A stretch of DNA of 64,000 bases from Typhlomys cinereus (GCA_023101885.1 JALPQD010000125.1:5129140-5193139); one strand, 5' to 3'; positions 11,836-22,983 are shown, counted from the first letter of the stretch. The notes: a model not told the origin generated them from the sequence alone. Program-made: numbers and translations.

Positions 11836-11983
11836 GGGTTGTGCTTTTTAATCCAAGTTTGTAATCTGTGTCTCTTGATCAGTGAGTTAATACCATTGAT
11901 GTTTAATGCTATAATGGAGAAATTATTTTTAATTCTGGGCATTTTTTATGTTTAGTGGCTTTTGTAAGTGTATTGTTTCGCTT

Positions 11984-12662
11984 TTAAGTTTTGGTGGTAT
12001 TATACTTCCCCTCTGTCCTCCTGGATATTCTTGTTTTTTTCTTCAAGTTTGAGTATCATTTCTAGCATTTTTTTGAAGGCCTGGTTTGGTAGACATGTAT
12101 CTCTTCAAGTTGTCTTTGTGCTGGAAAACTTTTCTCTCCCCCTCAATCATGACTGAGAGTTTTGCCAGTTATATCAGCCTGGGTTGACATTTTTGCTCAT
12201 TCAGTACTTGAAGTAATCTCTCCAAGCTCTTCTTGCTTTTACTGTTTCCATTGAAAAGTCATTTGTTATTTTAATAGGCTTACCTTTAAAAGTGAATGTT
12301 TTTCTTTCCTTGAAGCTCTCAGCACCTTTTCTTTGTCTTGAATGTGGAGTGTTTTGACTATTATTTGCCATGGCGAGTGTGTATTTTGGTCATATCTGTT
12401 TGGGATGTGGAATGCCTCTTGTATTTGGATGGGCCTCTCCTCCTTTAGATGAGGAAAGTTTTCCTTGATGAGAATTTGAAAAATTTCCTTAGGTGTGGTA
12501 TTTTGGGATTCTTGTTCTGGTATTCCAGGAATGCACATGTTAGGCTTCTTCAGGGTGTCCCATAACTCTTGAATATTCCTCTCAAATGTCTTTTTGGCTT
12601 TAACAACCTCTTCCATTGAGCTGGTTATTTCTTCCACTTTGTCTTCTTTTTTTTAAAATCAT

Positions 12663-12701
<39 letters not shown>

Positions 12702-13214
12702 TTCATTTATTTTCACAATCATACAAACTTAGTAGGTACCCTGTCCCCTCCCTCCCTGTACCTTTCCCCAGTCACCCTTGCTCCCTCTCCTGCTTTTCCA
12801 CTTCCTTTCAAGATCTGAAATTCTTTTTTCTGCTTGATTAGTTCTGCTGATAAGGCTCTTTATTGAGTTCTGGGTTAAAGATAACTTATCTTTTAAACTC
12901 TGCTTTGAGACTGTTTTAACTGCTCTGCCTATTTTTGTTTCTTCAACTGTTTTTCTCATCTCCTCCAAGTGCCTGTTGTGTTCCTGTTCAAAGTGGTTGA
13001 TGAGGTTATTTAACTCCTCCCGGATTTCCTCTTTCATACTATTGATCATGGTAATGATCAGGCTTTGAAAGTCATTATCTTGGGTATGGCTGTCTTGGGT
13101 TTTTTTGATGAGCTTGTTCTGGTTGGAATCTATCATTATGGGGTTAATTCTTTCTGTGGGAGATTTGTTTTCTTGGTTTTTGTTTCTCATGGATTTGTGC
13201 TGTGACCTGGGCAT
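11984..13214 (-). pseudogene. L1 ORF1 (RNA-binding chaperone), broken
   Basis: The frame starts at 13214 (MPRSQHKSMRNKNQENK) and ends at the TAA at 11984-11986. The N-terminal half is rich in Glu, Lys, Asn and Gln with heptad-like spacing, as in the L1 ORF1p coiled coil. The C-terminal half contains the conserved section around 'IPEQESQNTTPKEIFQ', which belongs to the RNA-recognition region of rodent ORF1p. The copy is cut at about 12650-12812 by a fragment of an L1 3' end. Without it the frame would be about 357 codons, normal for the family. It would have coated L1 RNA as a trimer. Confidence 0.85.
12650..12812 (-). mobile_element. L1 3' end fragment inside ORF1, with (ATTT)n
   Basis: An (ATTT)n run (about 12658-12705) leads into 'TCACAATCATACAAACTTAG' and a pyrimidine-rich stretch typical of this L1 3' UTR on the minus strand. 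ORF1 reads up to ISDLE on one side and continues with DKVEEITSS on the other, so the insert falls inside the coiled-coil coding part. Only a very short duplicate, if any, is visible. Confidence 0.75.
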
Positions 13215-13985
13215 TGTTGTTTTATCCCTTAAGATCTTCTTTTAGTTTCTGTGTGTTTTTGACTGAACTAATTTGTTCGTATTACTACTCTTGAGCAGTT
13301 ACTACTAGTATTTGCCTTGAAGTTGGGTATGCTTGTCTGGTATTGTCTATATTTCCTAGATGAGGCTATTAGACTATTAGTACATGAATTAAGTCAGGTT
13401 TAGTAGACAGAGAGTGAAGATTAGTATGGTAGTGTATTTTTTCGGTTTAGTACCTTGATGATATGTGCAGGTGAATGGTGTAGTTCCCGAAGGTGTATAC
13501 CCTGAAGGTATATATATTTTGTGGTGGCTATATCGAAAATTTAAACTGTAGTGACTAATAATTGAAAAGAACAAGATAATAAAAAGAGGTTTACTTATCT
13601 TTGAGCTGGATGTGAAGAATCTCTCCCATGTGATATGATGATTTTAGAGGACTTCAGATGTATGAGTTTGTCCCCTAGAGCTTTGCTTGGGTTTTCTTTG
13701 GACTCTATTGAATTCTGAGGAACAGGGGGTGCTCCATGGATCTTGTCCCGTAGGAAAAGGGCTGTGTGTCTAGTTGTCCCCCAGATCACCTGGGACCTGG
13801 CCCATGGCCTAGAGTCCTTTCCCAGTCCAGAGCAGATTGGCTGGTGCTCCGGCTAGTTGGTGGTCTGGCTGGTGGGAGGAGCTGGGAGGAGAGGGTGACC
13901 TGGGCCTGGGGCATGGCCTAGGGGTTTTAACTGAAGAGCAATGGTTCCTCCCTGGACTATGTGTCCTGGGTGGAAAGGCAATGAT
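13215..13985 (-). promoter_or_regulatory. L1 5' UTR (internal promoter region)
   Basis: This GC-richer stretch upstream of ORF1 parallels the section before ORF1 of the plus-strand L1 (29583-29801): both have CCAGGACACA, a CCCTAGG block and a CTCCCACCAGCCAG block in the same order. In L1 elements this segment contains the internal RNA polymerase II promoter. The exact 5' end is uncertain because neither copy has a clear terminal duplication. Confidence 0.65.
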
Positions 13986-13989
13986 TGCT

Positions 13990-14245
13990 TTTATGAGACC
14001 ATTGATGTGAGAAGACCCAGCCCATTGTGGGCAGCACCATTCTCTAAACTTTTGGTCTGGAACCAGACAAAAGGAAGAGAATGAACATTGCCAAGTAAGT
14101 ATGCAAATATCAAGCACTCGTCCTTGTCCTCTGCTCTTGATGTGGACGTGTGGTGAACATTTCCTTTCATTCCAATGATGTGACTCTCCTCCCCCAATAA
14201 CTGTAACCAGGAATTGTGAACTTAATAAAACACCTTGTGTACTTT
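13990..14245 (+). mobile_element. MaLR-like LTR fragment
   Basis: It has the recurrent rodent phrase 'GACCCAGCCCATTGTGGGCA' and ends with 'TGTAACCAGGAATTGTGAAC' and TTAATAAAA, a polyadenylation-signal arrangement typical of rodent MaLR-type LTRs. Its left side is cut by the minus-strand L1. The family name is from recall only. Confidence 0.45.
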
Positions 14246-14379
14246 TTTTTCTGGTATAAGATAAGATTGGCTAATCAGGAAGTCATGGGAAGGATTGACT
14301 GATATCATTCATTGTACATACCAGAAGGATTCTAAGTCAGCATACCACTGACTTATCAAAACTTATTACTATAGTCAAC

Positions 14380-14775
14380 ATATACCAAATTGTAATGTGA
14401 GAAATAGATGAATACATAAAAAATGTGGAACAGATACACATGGGAGTTTTATTACACTATTTAAAGAGTGAAATGATGCTATTTGAAAGAAAATTGATTG
14501 GACTAGAGATCATCATGTTAAGTGGCATAATCAAGGCTCACAAGGAGAGTAGTAGATTTTTTTTCTTTTACAGATTTAGATTGTGTATATACATATATAT
14601 GTATGTATGAAATAAAAATAGCAGGGAACCTATCTGGGGGAAGAAGAGTCCATCAGGAGTGAGGAGAAGGGATGAGGAAGGACAGTGAGGAGTAATTTGT
14701 GCTGAGTACAATGTATGAAAATGAAAATGTCATGATGAAATTAAGCATTTTACAGACCAATCAAAATTAATTTCA
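14380..14775 (+). mobile_element. Old L1 ORF2 C-terminus and 3' end, plus strand
   Basis: The section around 'ATGTGGAACAGATACACATG' and 'AGAGATCATCATGTTAAGTG' is the decayed end of L1 ORF2. A shortened 3' UTR follows, with a final part like 'ACAATGTATGAAAATG' and 'GTCATGATGAAA' that is typical of rodent L1 3' ends. Confidence 0.6.
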
Positions 14776-14814
14776 TATAAGAAAATAATGGGAGTAGGGA
14801 TTGCAAAGATTTTT

Positions 14815-15300
14815 TTTAAAACCTTTTTTTCCTTTATTTATATTCTTTTAAGTCTGCACATGAACCTGTGTCCTCTTTGCTGCTTATTACTCATTCCCAC
14901 TTCCTAATTCTCACATTACAAACTCTTGCTCTCAAGTCCTTCTGTGTGTGACTCACTAAATCCTAACTGGATTATTATTAATGACATGTGTCTGGATGCT
15001 TGCTGGAGCAAAGATGATATTCTAATGCTTATAACATTAGGGAAGTAGCTCCCCTTCTTCCTTCATTAATCTCCGGGGGAGATGTAGTGCATCTTGAGAT
15101 GTGTTCCCTTTCATGTTTTAATGTTGATATGCCAAAGGTGTCATGAAAGTAGATACAGTTGTGTAGAATTCGTGGATGCTGCAGCCCTGCCATATTCATA
15201 AGATACAGCTGCTGTCCCCCTCCCTGCCTATGACTCTTAACATTCTCACTGTCCACTCTTCCATGATGCTTCTTGAGTCTTTGGTTGGGAATGTCTTGAA
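14815..15300 (-). mobile_element. Old L1 3' UTR remnant, minus strand
   Basis: Same old (Lx-like) 3' UTR type as 3310-3825: T-rich end, a 'GTGGATGCTGCAGCCCTGCC' block with 'ATTCATAAGATACAGC', and a pyrimidine-rich part. It faces the plus-strand old L1 directly upstream, so two old L1 ends meet here tail to tail. Confidence 0.5.
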
Positions 15301-16005
15301 TGTCTTATTTTGAGTTGAGTATTGTATAGTCATTTATTCTCAGCACTTTGATCGGTTGCTAGTCTCTGTGTCAAACACCTTACATGTGCAAAGGATTTTT
15401 TAAGGTTGTACGTATGGTTTAAAATTTGTCCTGTGGGCACTAGAGTGCTACTGGAAATTATTAGGTAGGAAAGGATCACAATCTATTTTTAATTAGTTTT
15501 ACTTGGACAAATTATGCTGGCAGCAGTGGGGATGTATTCGTCAAGAGCGAGACACAAAGCTAGTATGGTTGAGAGGAGTTAAATTGATGTGGTTTTATGC
15601 ATATGGTAGTAACAGAAACACATTTTGCAAAAGAAGATTTGTGAAGTAAAATTGTCAGGGTTTGGTTGAGAAAGCTGAGTGAGACAGAGAAATAAAAGAG
15701 CTTTCTGAAGTTTCTGATTTGACGACTCAACATTGACATTCGAGTCTGTCAGGCCAGTGTTATCATGTGCTGCACACATCAAGCATATGGTGGGATTTGG
15801 ATGTATATTATAGAATTTACTTGAGTTGTCATAAGTTTGTCTCATTTTAAAACTAACAAATATTGCCCAAGCATTCTCTAAAATTAAAAATATGCAAAAT
15901 ATTGAAATAGTTGCTTAGAGAAGAGAGAACAAAAATAAAGAAGAGCAATGAAAGGAAATTATATATATATATGTGTATATATATATACACACGCAAAAAT
16001 ATATA
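15300..16005. other. Unannotated DNA with a TA-rich microsatellite
   Basis: No gene or repeat family recognised, apart from a TA/TG alternating run at about 15959-15995. Confidence 0.5.
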
Positions 16006-16009
16006 AACA

Positions 16010-16146
16010 AAGCTGGAAATGATGACATGCATCTGTAATCCTAGTGCTTGGGAGATAGAGTTTGGAAGATCAAGAGTTCAAGGTCGTCTTTGGCTACATG
16101 CAAGTGTGAGAACAGCCTGGAAGACATAAAATCCTGTTTTTTTAAA
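16010..16146 (+). mobile_element. B1 SINE (7SL-derived)
   Basis: Starts AGCTGGAAATGATGACATGC and contains 'CTGTAATCCTAGTGCTTGGG', the 'CAAGAGTTCAAGGTCGTC' section and an AACAGCCTGGAAGACATA end, followed by a T-rich run. The order matches the B1 monomer along its full length with substitutions, so it is an old copy. Confidence 0.8.
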
Positions 16147-16149
16147 TGA

Positions 16150-16610
16150 ACCTTATGTGGACCAATGGAGAAGTATGAGTTAATTAGTATAATTACTCAA
16201 CCCGACACCTCTTCCATATGAGGACAGAACAGGAGAAAAGGAATTTGACAGATTTTCTTTGAGCCAGGTGAAATCTACTGCCTGTTGCCAAGTACAAGGC
16301 AATAAATACAATAGATACTGATGAATTCCCAAGGCAGGTCCAGCTCAAGCCATGCAAAGTACTTTGTTGGTGTTGAGAAAAAAAATCTTAAATGAAGAAT
16401 ATTCAGAATTAATTGCTATTCCATAGTGTACACAACAGTAAAAATATACTAACCTATTTTAACTTTAGAAGTTTAGATATATGTCAAGTTTAACACATAT
16501 TAATTAATTTAATCCCTACAGCAAACCAATGGGTTTCTTACGGTGACAATTTCTGTTTGTTAAATGAAGATCCTGTGGCAGTGAGAGAAGAGCAGAGCCC
16601 CGGAGGTCAA
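16150..16610. other. Unannotated DNA
   Basis: I see nothing that I can name. Confidence 0.45.
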
Positions 16611-16619
16611 CTCTTCCAT

Positions 16620-16735
16620 CTTTGTCTTTTTTTCTTTCTCTTCCCTGCCTGCCTGTCTGTCTGTCTCTGTTTCTCTGTCTTTATCTCTCTGTTTCTCTCT
16701 CTCTCTTTGTTTCTGTCTCTCTGTATGTGTGTATG
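16620..16735. repeat. Pyrimidine-rich (CTGT/TCTC)n tract
   Basis: Run of CTGTCTGTCTGTCTCTG and CTCTCT units, about 115 bp. It precedes a B4-like SINE remnant. Open frames through it are low-complexity translations. Confidence 0.9.
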
Positions 16736-16915
16736 CAAATGTACACATGCCACATTGCACATGTGGAGGGAAGCAGAGGACAATGTTTGGGTGTTGGTTG
16801 TTCTTCCCATTTCCACCTTGTTTGAGACTGGGTCTTTTTGCTGCTATAACATAAGTCTGGCCGACTGGTCTTTAGCTTCTGTACCTCTCATGTCCAGTAG
16901 GAATGCGGTGATGTC
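16736..16915 (-). mobile_element. B4-like SINE remnant, minus strand
   Basis: The order 'GTACACATGCCACATTGCAC', 'GAGGACAATGTTTGGGTG', 'TTGTTTGAGACTGGGTC' matches the reverse complement of B4-type (RSINE) elements. Its right end fades into unassigned sequence. Confidence 0.5.
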
Positions 16916-17765
16916 TAATGCTTATGCCAGTGTGATCTTCATTCACATTAAATCAGTCCTTGGTCTTGTGCAGCTAGCGCTATTTACACCAATCCTTCTT
17001 CCCAGCAGGAGGTTTAGCCTTAAACAGTGTTCTATTGATCCTCTAGTCTTTTTCTGTTATATTTTCTTTCTTTTGAGATGATGTATTTGAACAAAAGCCA
17101 GAGGTTTTGAGTCGATCCCAAAATTATAAACTTTTAGGAATCCAGTGCAATTTTTCCAATTTAATGTGATGACAGGAGCTAGCTGGTGGTCAAAGAATAC
17201 TTGTTACGTGAGTATATTGACACATACCAGCCAGAATGAGCTTCTGTTTTCTGCTCATGACTAATCATTTAAGCAACCAATACTTTAAAAACAGAAAAAA
17301 GGTGTTGATTACTAAAAGAAAACTATGTAAAGGTTCAAAGAACTAACATATCAGAAAATATGAAGAGTTCAAAATTAAAGTAACATGGTAACCTAGAAAT
17401 GTGAATGGGTTTGAAAACTGCTGTGCCCTGAGAGTATATACTGAGTAACCAAGAGAAACCAAGTAGCTAGAATTTTATGATTGATGATCTTGCTGGGCAA
17501 GGAGATTGAAAATAAAATCTGAAGCATGAACATTGAGAGAAACAAATAGGAAACTTTCCCCAGAGCAAACTGGGGACCTAAATAATACATCCTCAGGAGA
17601 AAGGTAAACCTTCTCCCATATATATAGTCTTCTTGGCCCTGAAAACCTGTGAATTAAATTTTAGTTAAGATGATTGCTGACTATAGTGAACTAGGCATTT
17701 GACAGAAGCAAATGCCTATACCCTCTGGATAAAGAAACATTTATCATAGGTTTCAAGTACAACTG
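16916..17765. other. Unannotated DNA
   Basis: No gene or repeat recognised with confidence. Confidence 0.45.
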
Positions 17766-17767
17766 TT

Positions 17768-18095
17768 TCAAGGGATGAGAAGATGGCTTAGCACTTAAAG
17801 CACTTGTCACACAAGCAAAAGTACCATACTGGAGTTTGGATCCCCAGATTCATGGAAAAGCAATGCAGGACTTGCATAGGGGCCTATCTTTAATTCTAGC
17901 CCTAAAAGGTGAAGCTTTGGAATCCCCAAGTTAAACTAGCCTAAATGGCTCACTCTGGGTTTAATTAGAACACCAGTCTAAAAAGAATAAAGCTTTAAAG
18001 AGATCGAGAATGAGTCCCCATAGCAACCTCAGGCCTCTACACACATGCACTTACAGGCACCTGCACATGCATACACATGTTCTCACCCTCAGACA
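17768..18095 (+). mobile_element. Old B2-superfamily SINE, plus strand
   Basis: Begins with the tRNA-like head GATGAGAAGATGGCTTAGCA, followed by a B-box-like GGAGTTTGGATCCCC, and runs into a CA-rich tail (CACACATGCACTTACAGGCA). Length and order fit a B2-type element with insertions in its body. Confidence 0.6.
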
Positions 18096-18099
18096 AATA

Positions 18100-19355
18100 T
18101 TTGCTCACCCCTACATATGCATGATAATGGAAAAAAGTGTCTCAAATCAGTGAAACAAAGGGAATCCAAAAAATAAATACTGTGAATGACAACAAACATT
18201 TGGATAAATGAACAATAAAACCAAGGGAATTTTATAATGGCATTAACAAATGCGGACTGATTGATTGTGTTTAGAGGATAAAATGTAAGGTTAAATATCT
18301 CCCCAAAATAAGAAACTATGGAAAGTGACATAAAACCAATTTGAACTTATAGAAGGAGAACAAAGAAAATAAAATATTGTAATTTCATTTAAGTAGTGGA
18401 CTACATGCAAATAGAAGCCATTAGTTAAATTGGGATTGATCTCGAAGGATTGATACAGCATTAGAAAGAATCATAGCAATGGAAACCATAGGCAAGAACG
18501 TGGAAATATTAGATCATTAAATTTTAGCTTAGGAGGAGAGAAAGAATAAATTTCAGTTGTATGTGCAGTTAGTATGAACTTTCATAAATGATGAAAGAAC
18601 AAGACTGATGTTCTACCAGCAAGAAGGTAGCAAAGGACTCCCTTAAGGTTATTCACTAACAGATCACAATTTATTCACCATCCATGGATGGAGATGCTTT
18701 TCTTAGAGCTCTAGGGAACAAGTTATGGATTATACCACAGAAATTAGAAAGCAGCATTGAAAGAAAAAGAGTGGTTGCATTTTATCTGTGTTACTGCTCT
18801 CGTCTGCTAGGGAGCAATGCGAGAAGAGACTTTGGCGTCAAGGTCTGCCATGGAAGAGAGCGCAAGGGGAGTGAGTGCTGACCTCCCTGCCTGGCCTTCA
18901 GCAGCTCTGCTAAAGAAGCCTCACCTAGAACTCCGAAAGAATTGCTATCTGGACCACCTCAGAGTGGCTAAGAACAAGTGAAAGGGATGAAGTCTGGCAA
19001 CCACCAGCTAGTGTGCAAATCTGGATTGTTTGCTCACAGATCTTGATGGCGTGCCTGCTCCACACTGAACCGTAGTTTGGGTTTACCTGAGCACTTTGTT
19101 AGTGGGTACATATAAACAATTTGGCTGAGTTGACTGTGAAAGACTCCTTACTACAAAAAAACAGCAGTAGGTAACTGAAGCCAAAAATGTACAAATGAGA
19201 AATTCAAGAAAGAAACACCACGTAATAATTAAAAGCCAGAAATTCTGGGATAAAAAATATATAATGACTGGTTTAAAAATATTATCAAACATTAATAACA
19301 AATTAATGAAGCAGAACAGTCCCTTAAAAGTGTTCAGTTCGTAGAGCACAGCGAT
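18100..19355. other. Mostly unannotated DNA
   Basis: No repeat family recognised. A 65-codon open frame at 18684-18881 lies in a locally GC-richer patch but shows no motif that I know and no splice context that would make it an exon. Confidence 0.45.
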
Positions 19356-19361
19356 AACATA

Positions 19362-19500
19362 AAAAAGAAAGAATGAAAGAGAGAGAGGAAGAGAGAGAGA
19401 GAAAGAGATAGGAAGAAAAGAAAAAGAATGAAAGAAAGAAAGAAAAAGAGAGAGAAAGGAAAGAGAGAGAGAGAAATAAGAAAGAAAATAAGGAAGGAAG
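19362..19500. repeat. Polypurine (GAAA/GAGA)n tract
   Basis: About 139 bp consisting almost wholly of A and G. Long mirror-like purine runs of this type can form triplex DNA. The Leu/Ser/Phe-rich frame on the other strand is a translation of this tract. Confidence 0.95.
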
Positions 19501-19861
19501 CCTGTGGGAGCATCAAGGGAGCATAATATGGGAGTTAAAGAGAAGGGACAGGGGCTTGAAGAAACAGTGACTAAAACCCTTGCAAATCTGGGGGAGGAAA
19601 TGGACATTCCCAATCACAAATTCCAAAGAATTCCACATACTTTTTTTCCTTACCTAAGACTTAGTTCCTTTCAACTATTTCTTTGCAGCTGATACAATTT
19701 TACTTCATTTCTTAATATCATCTAACACCAAACCAATAACTAAAAGTCCTTGAATTGTCTACTTATGATAGGTTTTGAATCAAGTCACTACTTCACTTGA
19801 CTGAATGTGTTTTAAATTATTTTGATAAAAAATAAGTTTCATTACATGCTATTGATAATTA

Positions 19862-19882
19862 TTGTGTATGTGTGTGCACACA

Positions 19883-19929
<47 letters not shown>

Positions 19930-20135
19930 CAGAAGGTCCCTATGGAGAACAAAGGGTGATTTTAGGAATCATCCTGGAATGCTTTTGCCTCCTTTTTACT
20001 TTGGGCTGGGCTTCCACCAGGGCTTGAAGTGCAGACCGCCATCATTTCTGCCTGGCATTTTAAAGCGGGTCCTGGGATCTCCACTTAGGACCTTTCAAGG
20101 CAGAATCTTACCCTCTGAGCTATTCTTCCAGCCCT
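19862..20135 (-). mobile_element. B2-superfamily SINE with (GT)n, minus strand
   Basis: A (GT)n run at 19863-19928 is followed by 'GATTTTAGGAATCATCCTGG', the body phrase 'TTTCTGCCTGGCATTTTAAA' and a decayed tRNA-like head ending TATTCTTCCAGCCC. It is the same family as 1206-1520 but an older, CpG-poor copy. Confidence 0.8.
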
Positions 20136-20139
20136 CAAA

Positions 20140-20450
20140 TTCCATGTTTCCTAAAGGGATATGTACCAAACAACACTATAATTAAATTGTTAAAAAAAAT
20201 CAAAGAAAACAGAGAGTGTTGAAACTGGAAGAATGAAACTGCTTGTCATGAAAGTTATCAGTAGATATCTCAGCAGGAACCTCATAGGACAGGAGAATGT
20301 GACAAGCATGGAAATGGAAAAGCAATCTGCAAAGAATAATGTGCCTGGAAAAAGCGTCCTGTAAACATGAAGGTCATATAAAGATGTTTCCAAACAAAAA
20401 CCAAGGGAGTTCATTTCAATTATATCTTCCTTATAAGAAATGCTAGACAT
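20140..20450. other. Possible very old LINE sequence
   Basis: The stretch reads weakly like the C-terminal part of an L1-type ORF1 on the plus strand, but the match is too poor to annotate. Nothing else is visible. Confidence 0.25.
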
Positions 20451-20722
20451 CTTCACCAAATGGTGTTGTCAAAACTGGATCTCCACATGCAGAAGATTAA
20501 AACTGGACCCGTACTTGTCACCATGTACAAGACTTAATTCCAACTGGATCAAGGACCTTGATATAAGGCCAGAGACTATAAAAATCATAGTTGAAAGGGT
20601 AGGGAACTCCCTGGAGCTGATTGGGCTAGGCCAACAGTTCCTAAACAGACATCCAATGGCACAGTCACTGCTACCAACTCTCAACAGTTGTGATCTCGTG
20701 AAATTAAAGAGCTTCTGTTCAT

Positions 20723-21221
20723 AGGCCAGACTAATCTCTCCCCATCCTGAATGAAGCTCAGGGACATTTGCGGAAGAGGGGGCGGTAAGGTTGTAAGAGC
20801 AAAAGGATCGGAGGAGCAATGATTTGCAAGATACTCCACACGAGTTAGGGCCGAAGCAATCATAATTGGACTTTGCATGCCCTGCGCAATGTCCAACACA
20901 CTATTGACTCCACAAAGTCTAGCATCTGCTAAAGGCACCAAGATCCTTGGAGACAAGGGATTGACAGCCACAGTAGTGTTCCTATGCTTAAGGGGAACAT
21001 GGGAAAGGGTTCAGAGAAATGCCACTGGGTCCTTGTACGTCATCGGAGAGGAGGGCCCAGAGGAGAGTCTGGCATGCACATTAAAGAACGCTCTGGGGAT
21101 TGGGGGGGAGGCTGGAGCATGGGGAGGGGGGATGAGGGGAGCGGGAGCAGAAGGGAAGGAGGGAAGTGGTGTACCTATTAAGTTTGTATGAGCAGAAATA
21201 ATAATAAAAACTGTTAAAAAA
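20723..21221 (+). mobile_element. L1 3' UTR insertion nested in L1 ORF2
   Basis: The insert starts at the 'GGCCAGACTAATCTCTCC' part of the family 3' UTR and ends with an A-rich tail. It is flanked by a target-site duplication of about 15 bp (AGAG-C/T-TTCTGTTCA) at 20708-20722 and 21222-21237. ORF2 reads up to KELLF on the left and continues right after the second copy. It is therefore younger than its host. Confidence 0.85.
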
Positions 21222-22889
21222 AGAGTTTCTGTTCAGATAAATTGTTGTAACAAGAGCTCAAAGACAACCCACAGAACGGGAGAAAATCTTCACTAACCAC
21301 ATATCTGATAGAGCTCTATTATCCAGAGTGCACAAAGAACTTAGAAAACTAAACAACAAGGAAACCAATGGCCCAATTAAAAATGGGCCCTGGAACTTAA
21401 AAGAAGTTTTACCAGGGATGAAATTAAAATGTCTAACAAATATCTTAAAAAATGCTCCACTTCTTTAGTCATCAGGGAAATGCAAATCAAAACTTCCCTG
21501 AGATATCATCTCACCCCGGTCAGGATGGCAAAAATCCACAATACAAATAACACCCAGTGCTGGAGAGGATGTGGAGAGAGGAGAACTCTCCTACATTGCT
21601 GGTGGGAATTCAGGCTCATACAGCCACTCTGGCAAGCAGTCTGGAGATTCTTAAAGAAATTAAAGATTGAAATGCCATATGACCCTGCTATTCCACTTTT
21701 GGGAATAACCCCCCATGCAGCAGAGGTTCACCTTGATAGCACAAGCACGACCATGTTCATAGGAGCACTGTTTACAATAGCAAAGTCATGGAATCAACCC
21801 AAATGTCCAACAGTTGACGAGTGGATAAGGAAACAGTGGTACATCTATACAATGGAGTACTACTCAGCCATCAAAAATGATGAAGTACTGGAATTTGCCG
21901 GGAAATGGATGTCATTAGAAACAATTATATTAAGTGAAGTATCCCAAACCCAGAAAATTAAGCGCCGTATGTACTCCCTAATAGGTGGCTCTTAGTACCA
22001 AACCCACCCAGCCCACCTTGAGACAGTCAAAGGTAAATCTATGTAATACCTACAGTAATTGCTAGGATTATGAACAGGAGGGATGGGGTTGGAGGGCCAC
22101 ACCGGAAACAAGGAGAGAGGGGACCATGTTACAGCAGAGAAAATAGGCCTCCATCAAGGACTGCAAGTAAGTAATGTGACATCTGGTTAAGTTCACAGAC
22201 GTTCATTCCTGATCATTTACAACTGAGGGGGTATGATCTCACCAGAAGGGGAAGGCATATAGTCTGGCAGATAAAAAGTAACCATTTTGCAAATGGGTGA
22301 TTGACTCCTCCCTCACTGAGGTTTCCTACTTTTATTACATCTACCCTTGAATGTGCTATTATAACAAGACTCCAGTTTAACAGCTTTTTGTCTCTGGCCA
22401 GGTGGTGACATACAATGCCCATTAGGATGGAGTGAAGGGCATTGCAGGAGCAGCAAAACTGCAAACGAAAATCAACAAACCACAATCCAGAACTTCAGAG
22501 ACTCTATATCAACTACCTAGAACTAGGCCAGACTAATCTCTCCCCATCCTGAAGCTCAGGGGCATTTGCGGAAGAAGGGGTGGTAAGATTGTAAGAGCAA
22601 AAAGATCGGAGGAGCAATGATATGCAAGATTCTCCACACAAGTTAGGGCCGAAGCAATCATAATTGGACTCTGCATGCCCGGCACAATGCCCAGCACACT
22701 ATTGACCTCACAATGTCTAGCATCTGATAAAGGCACCAAGATCCTTGGAGGCAAGGGATTGACAGCCACAGTGTTCCTATGCTTTAGGGAACACAGGAAA
22801 GGGTTCAGAGAAATGCCACTGGGTCCTTGTACTGTCATCGGAGAGGAGGGCCCAGAGGAGAGTCAGGCATGCACAATAAAGGACTCTTT

Positions 22890-22983
22890 GGGAATTGGGG
22901 GGAGGCACTGGGGGATGGGGAGGAAGGGGTGAGGGGAGGAGGAGCAGGGGCTTAGGGGGGAGGAGGAGGGAGGGAGGGAAGTG
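22890..22983 (+). repeat. G-rich purine tract of L1 3' UTR
   Basis: Contains many runs of three to six G residues separated by short purine spacers. This is the kind of tract known in L1 3' UTRs and able to form G-quadruplexes. Equivalents occur at 21098-21175, 49878-49978 and 62735-62870, and as C-rich complements in the minus-strand copies. Confidence 0.8.

Larger units (their letters stand above)
7309..11942 (-). pseudogene. L1 ORF2 (endonuclease / reverse transcriptase), broken
   Basis: The frame starts at 11942 with MPRIKNNFSIIALNINGINS, close to the start of the plus-strand copy at 31312. It ends near 7309 at an SLIGG-like end shared with the copies at 21995 and 32661. The endonuclease end is cut by a SINE (11575-11835) and by L1 tails (10898-11471). 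The reverse-transcriptase section is readable at 9515-8910, with the catalytic F-A-D-D box at 9006-9020. The C-terminal cysteine-rich segment lies near 7700-7750. Without insertions the frame would be about 1,260 codons, normal for L1 ORF2p. Several frameshifts and stops make it a pseudogene. The product would nick DNA and copy L1 RNA at the target site. Confidence 0.85.
4303..13985 (-). mobile_element. Near full-length L1 LINE, minus strand, with nested insertions
   Basis: On the minus strand the order is 5' UTR (about 13985-13215), ORF1 (13214-11984), ORF2 (11942 to about 7309), then a 3' UTR ending in a T-rich stretch at about 4303. Subtracting the later insertions (LTR element, L1 tail pair, SINE, small L1 tail) leaves roughly 6.6-6.7 kb, the normal size of a rodent L1. 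The 3' UTR is split: its distal part is at 4303-5023 and it resumes at about 6967 after the LTR element. ORF1 and ORF2 both have stops and frameshifts, so the element is dead. No convincing target-site duplication was found at the outer ends. The 5' end is placed by similarity to the 5' UTR of the plus-strand L1 at 29583. Confidence 0.85.

Noticed and set aside
16557..17081. 174-codon frame with a hydrophobic, cysteine-rich start
   Set aside because: Its first half translates a CTGT/CTCT simple repeat and its second half a B4-like SINE remnant.
19083..19613. 176-codon minus-strand frame with long Leu/Ser/Phe runs resembling membrane segments
   Set aside because: The hydrophobic runs come from the polypurine tract read on the other strand, a low-complexity artefact.
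21429..21995. 188-codon open frame as a possible host gene
   Set aside because: It is the C-terminal end of L1 ORF2, followed by the L1 3' UTR, and recurs at 32055-32661 and 61386-61760.
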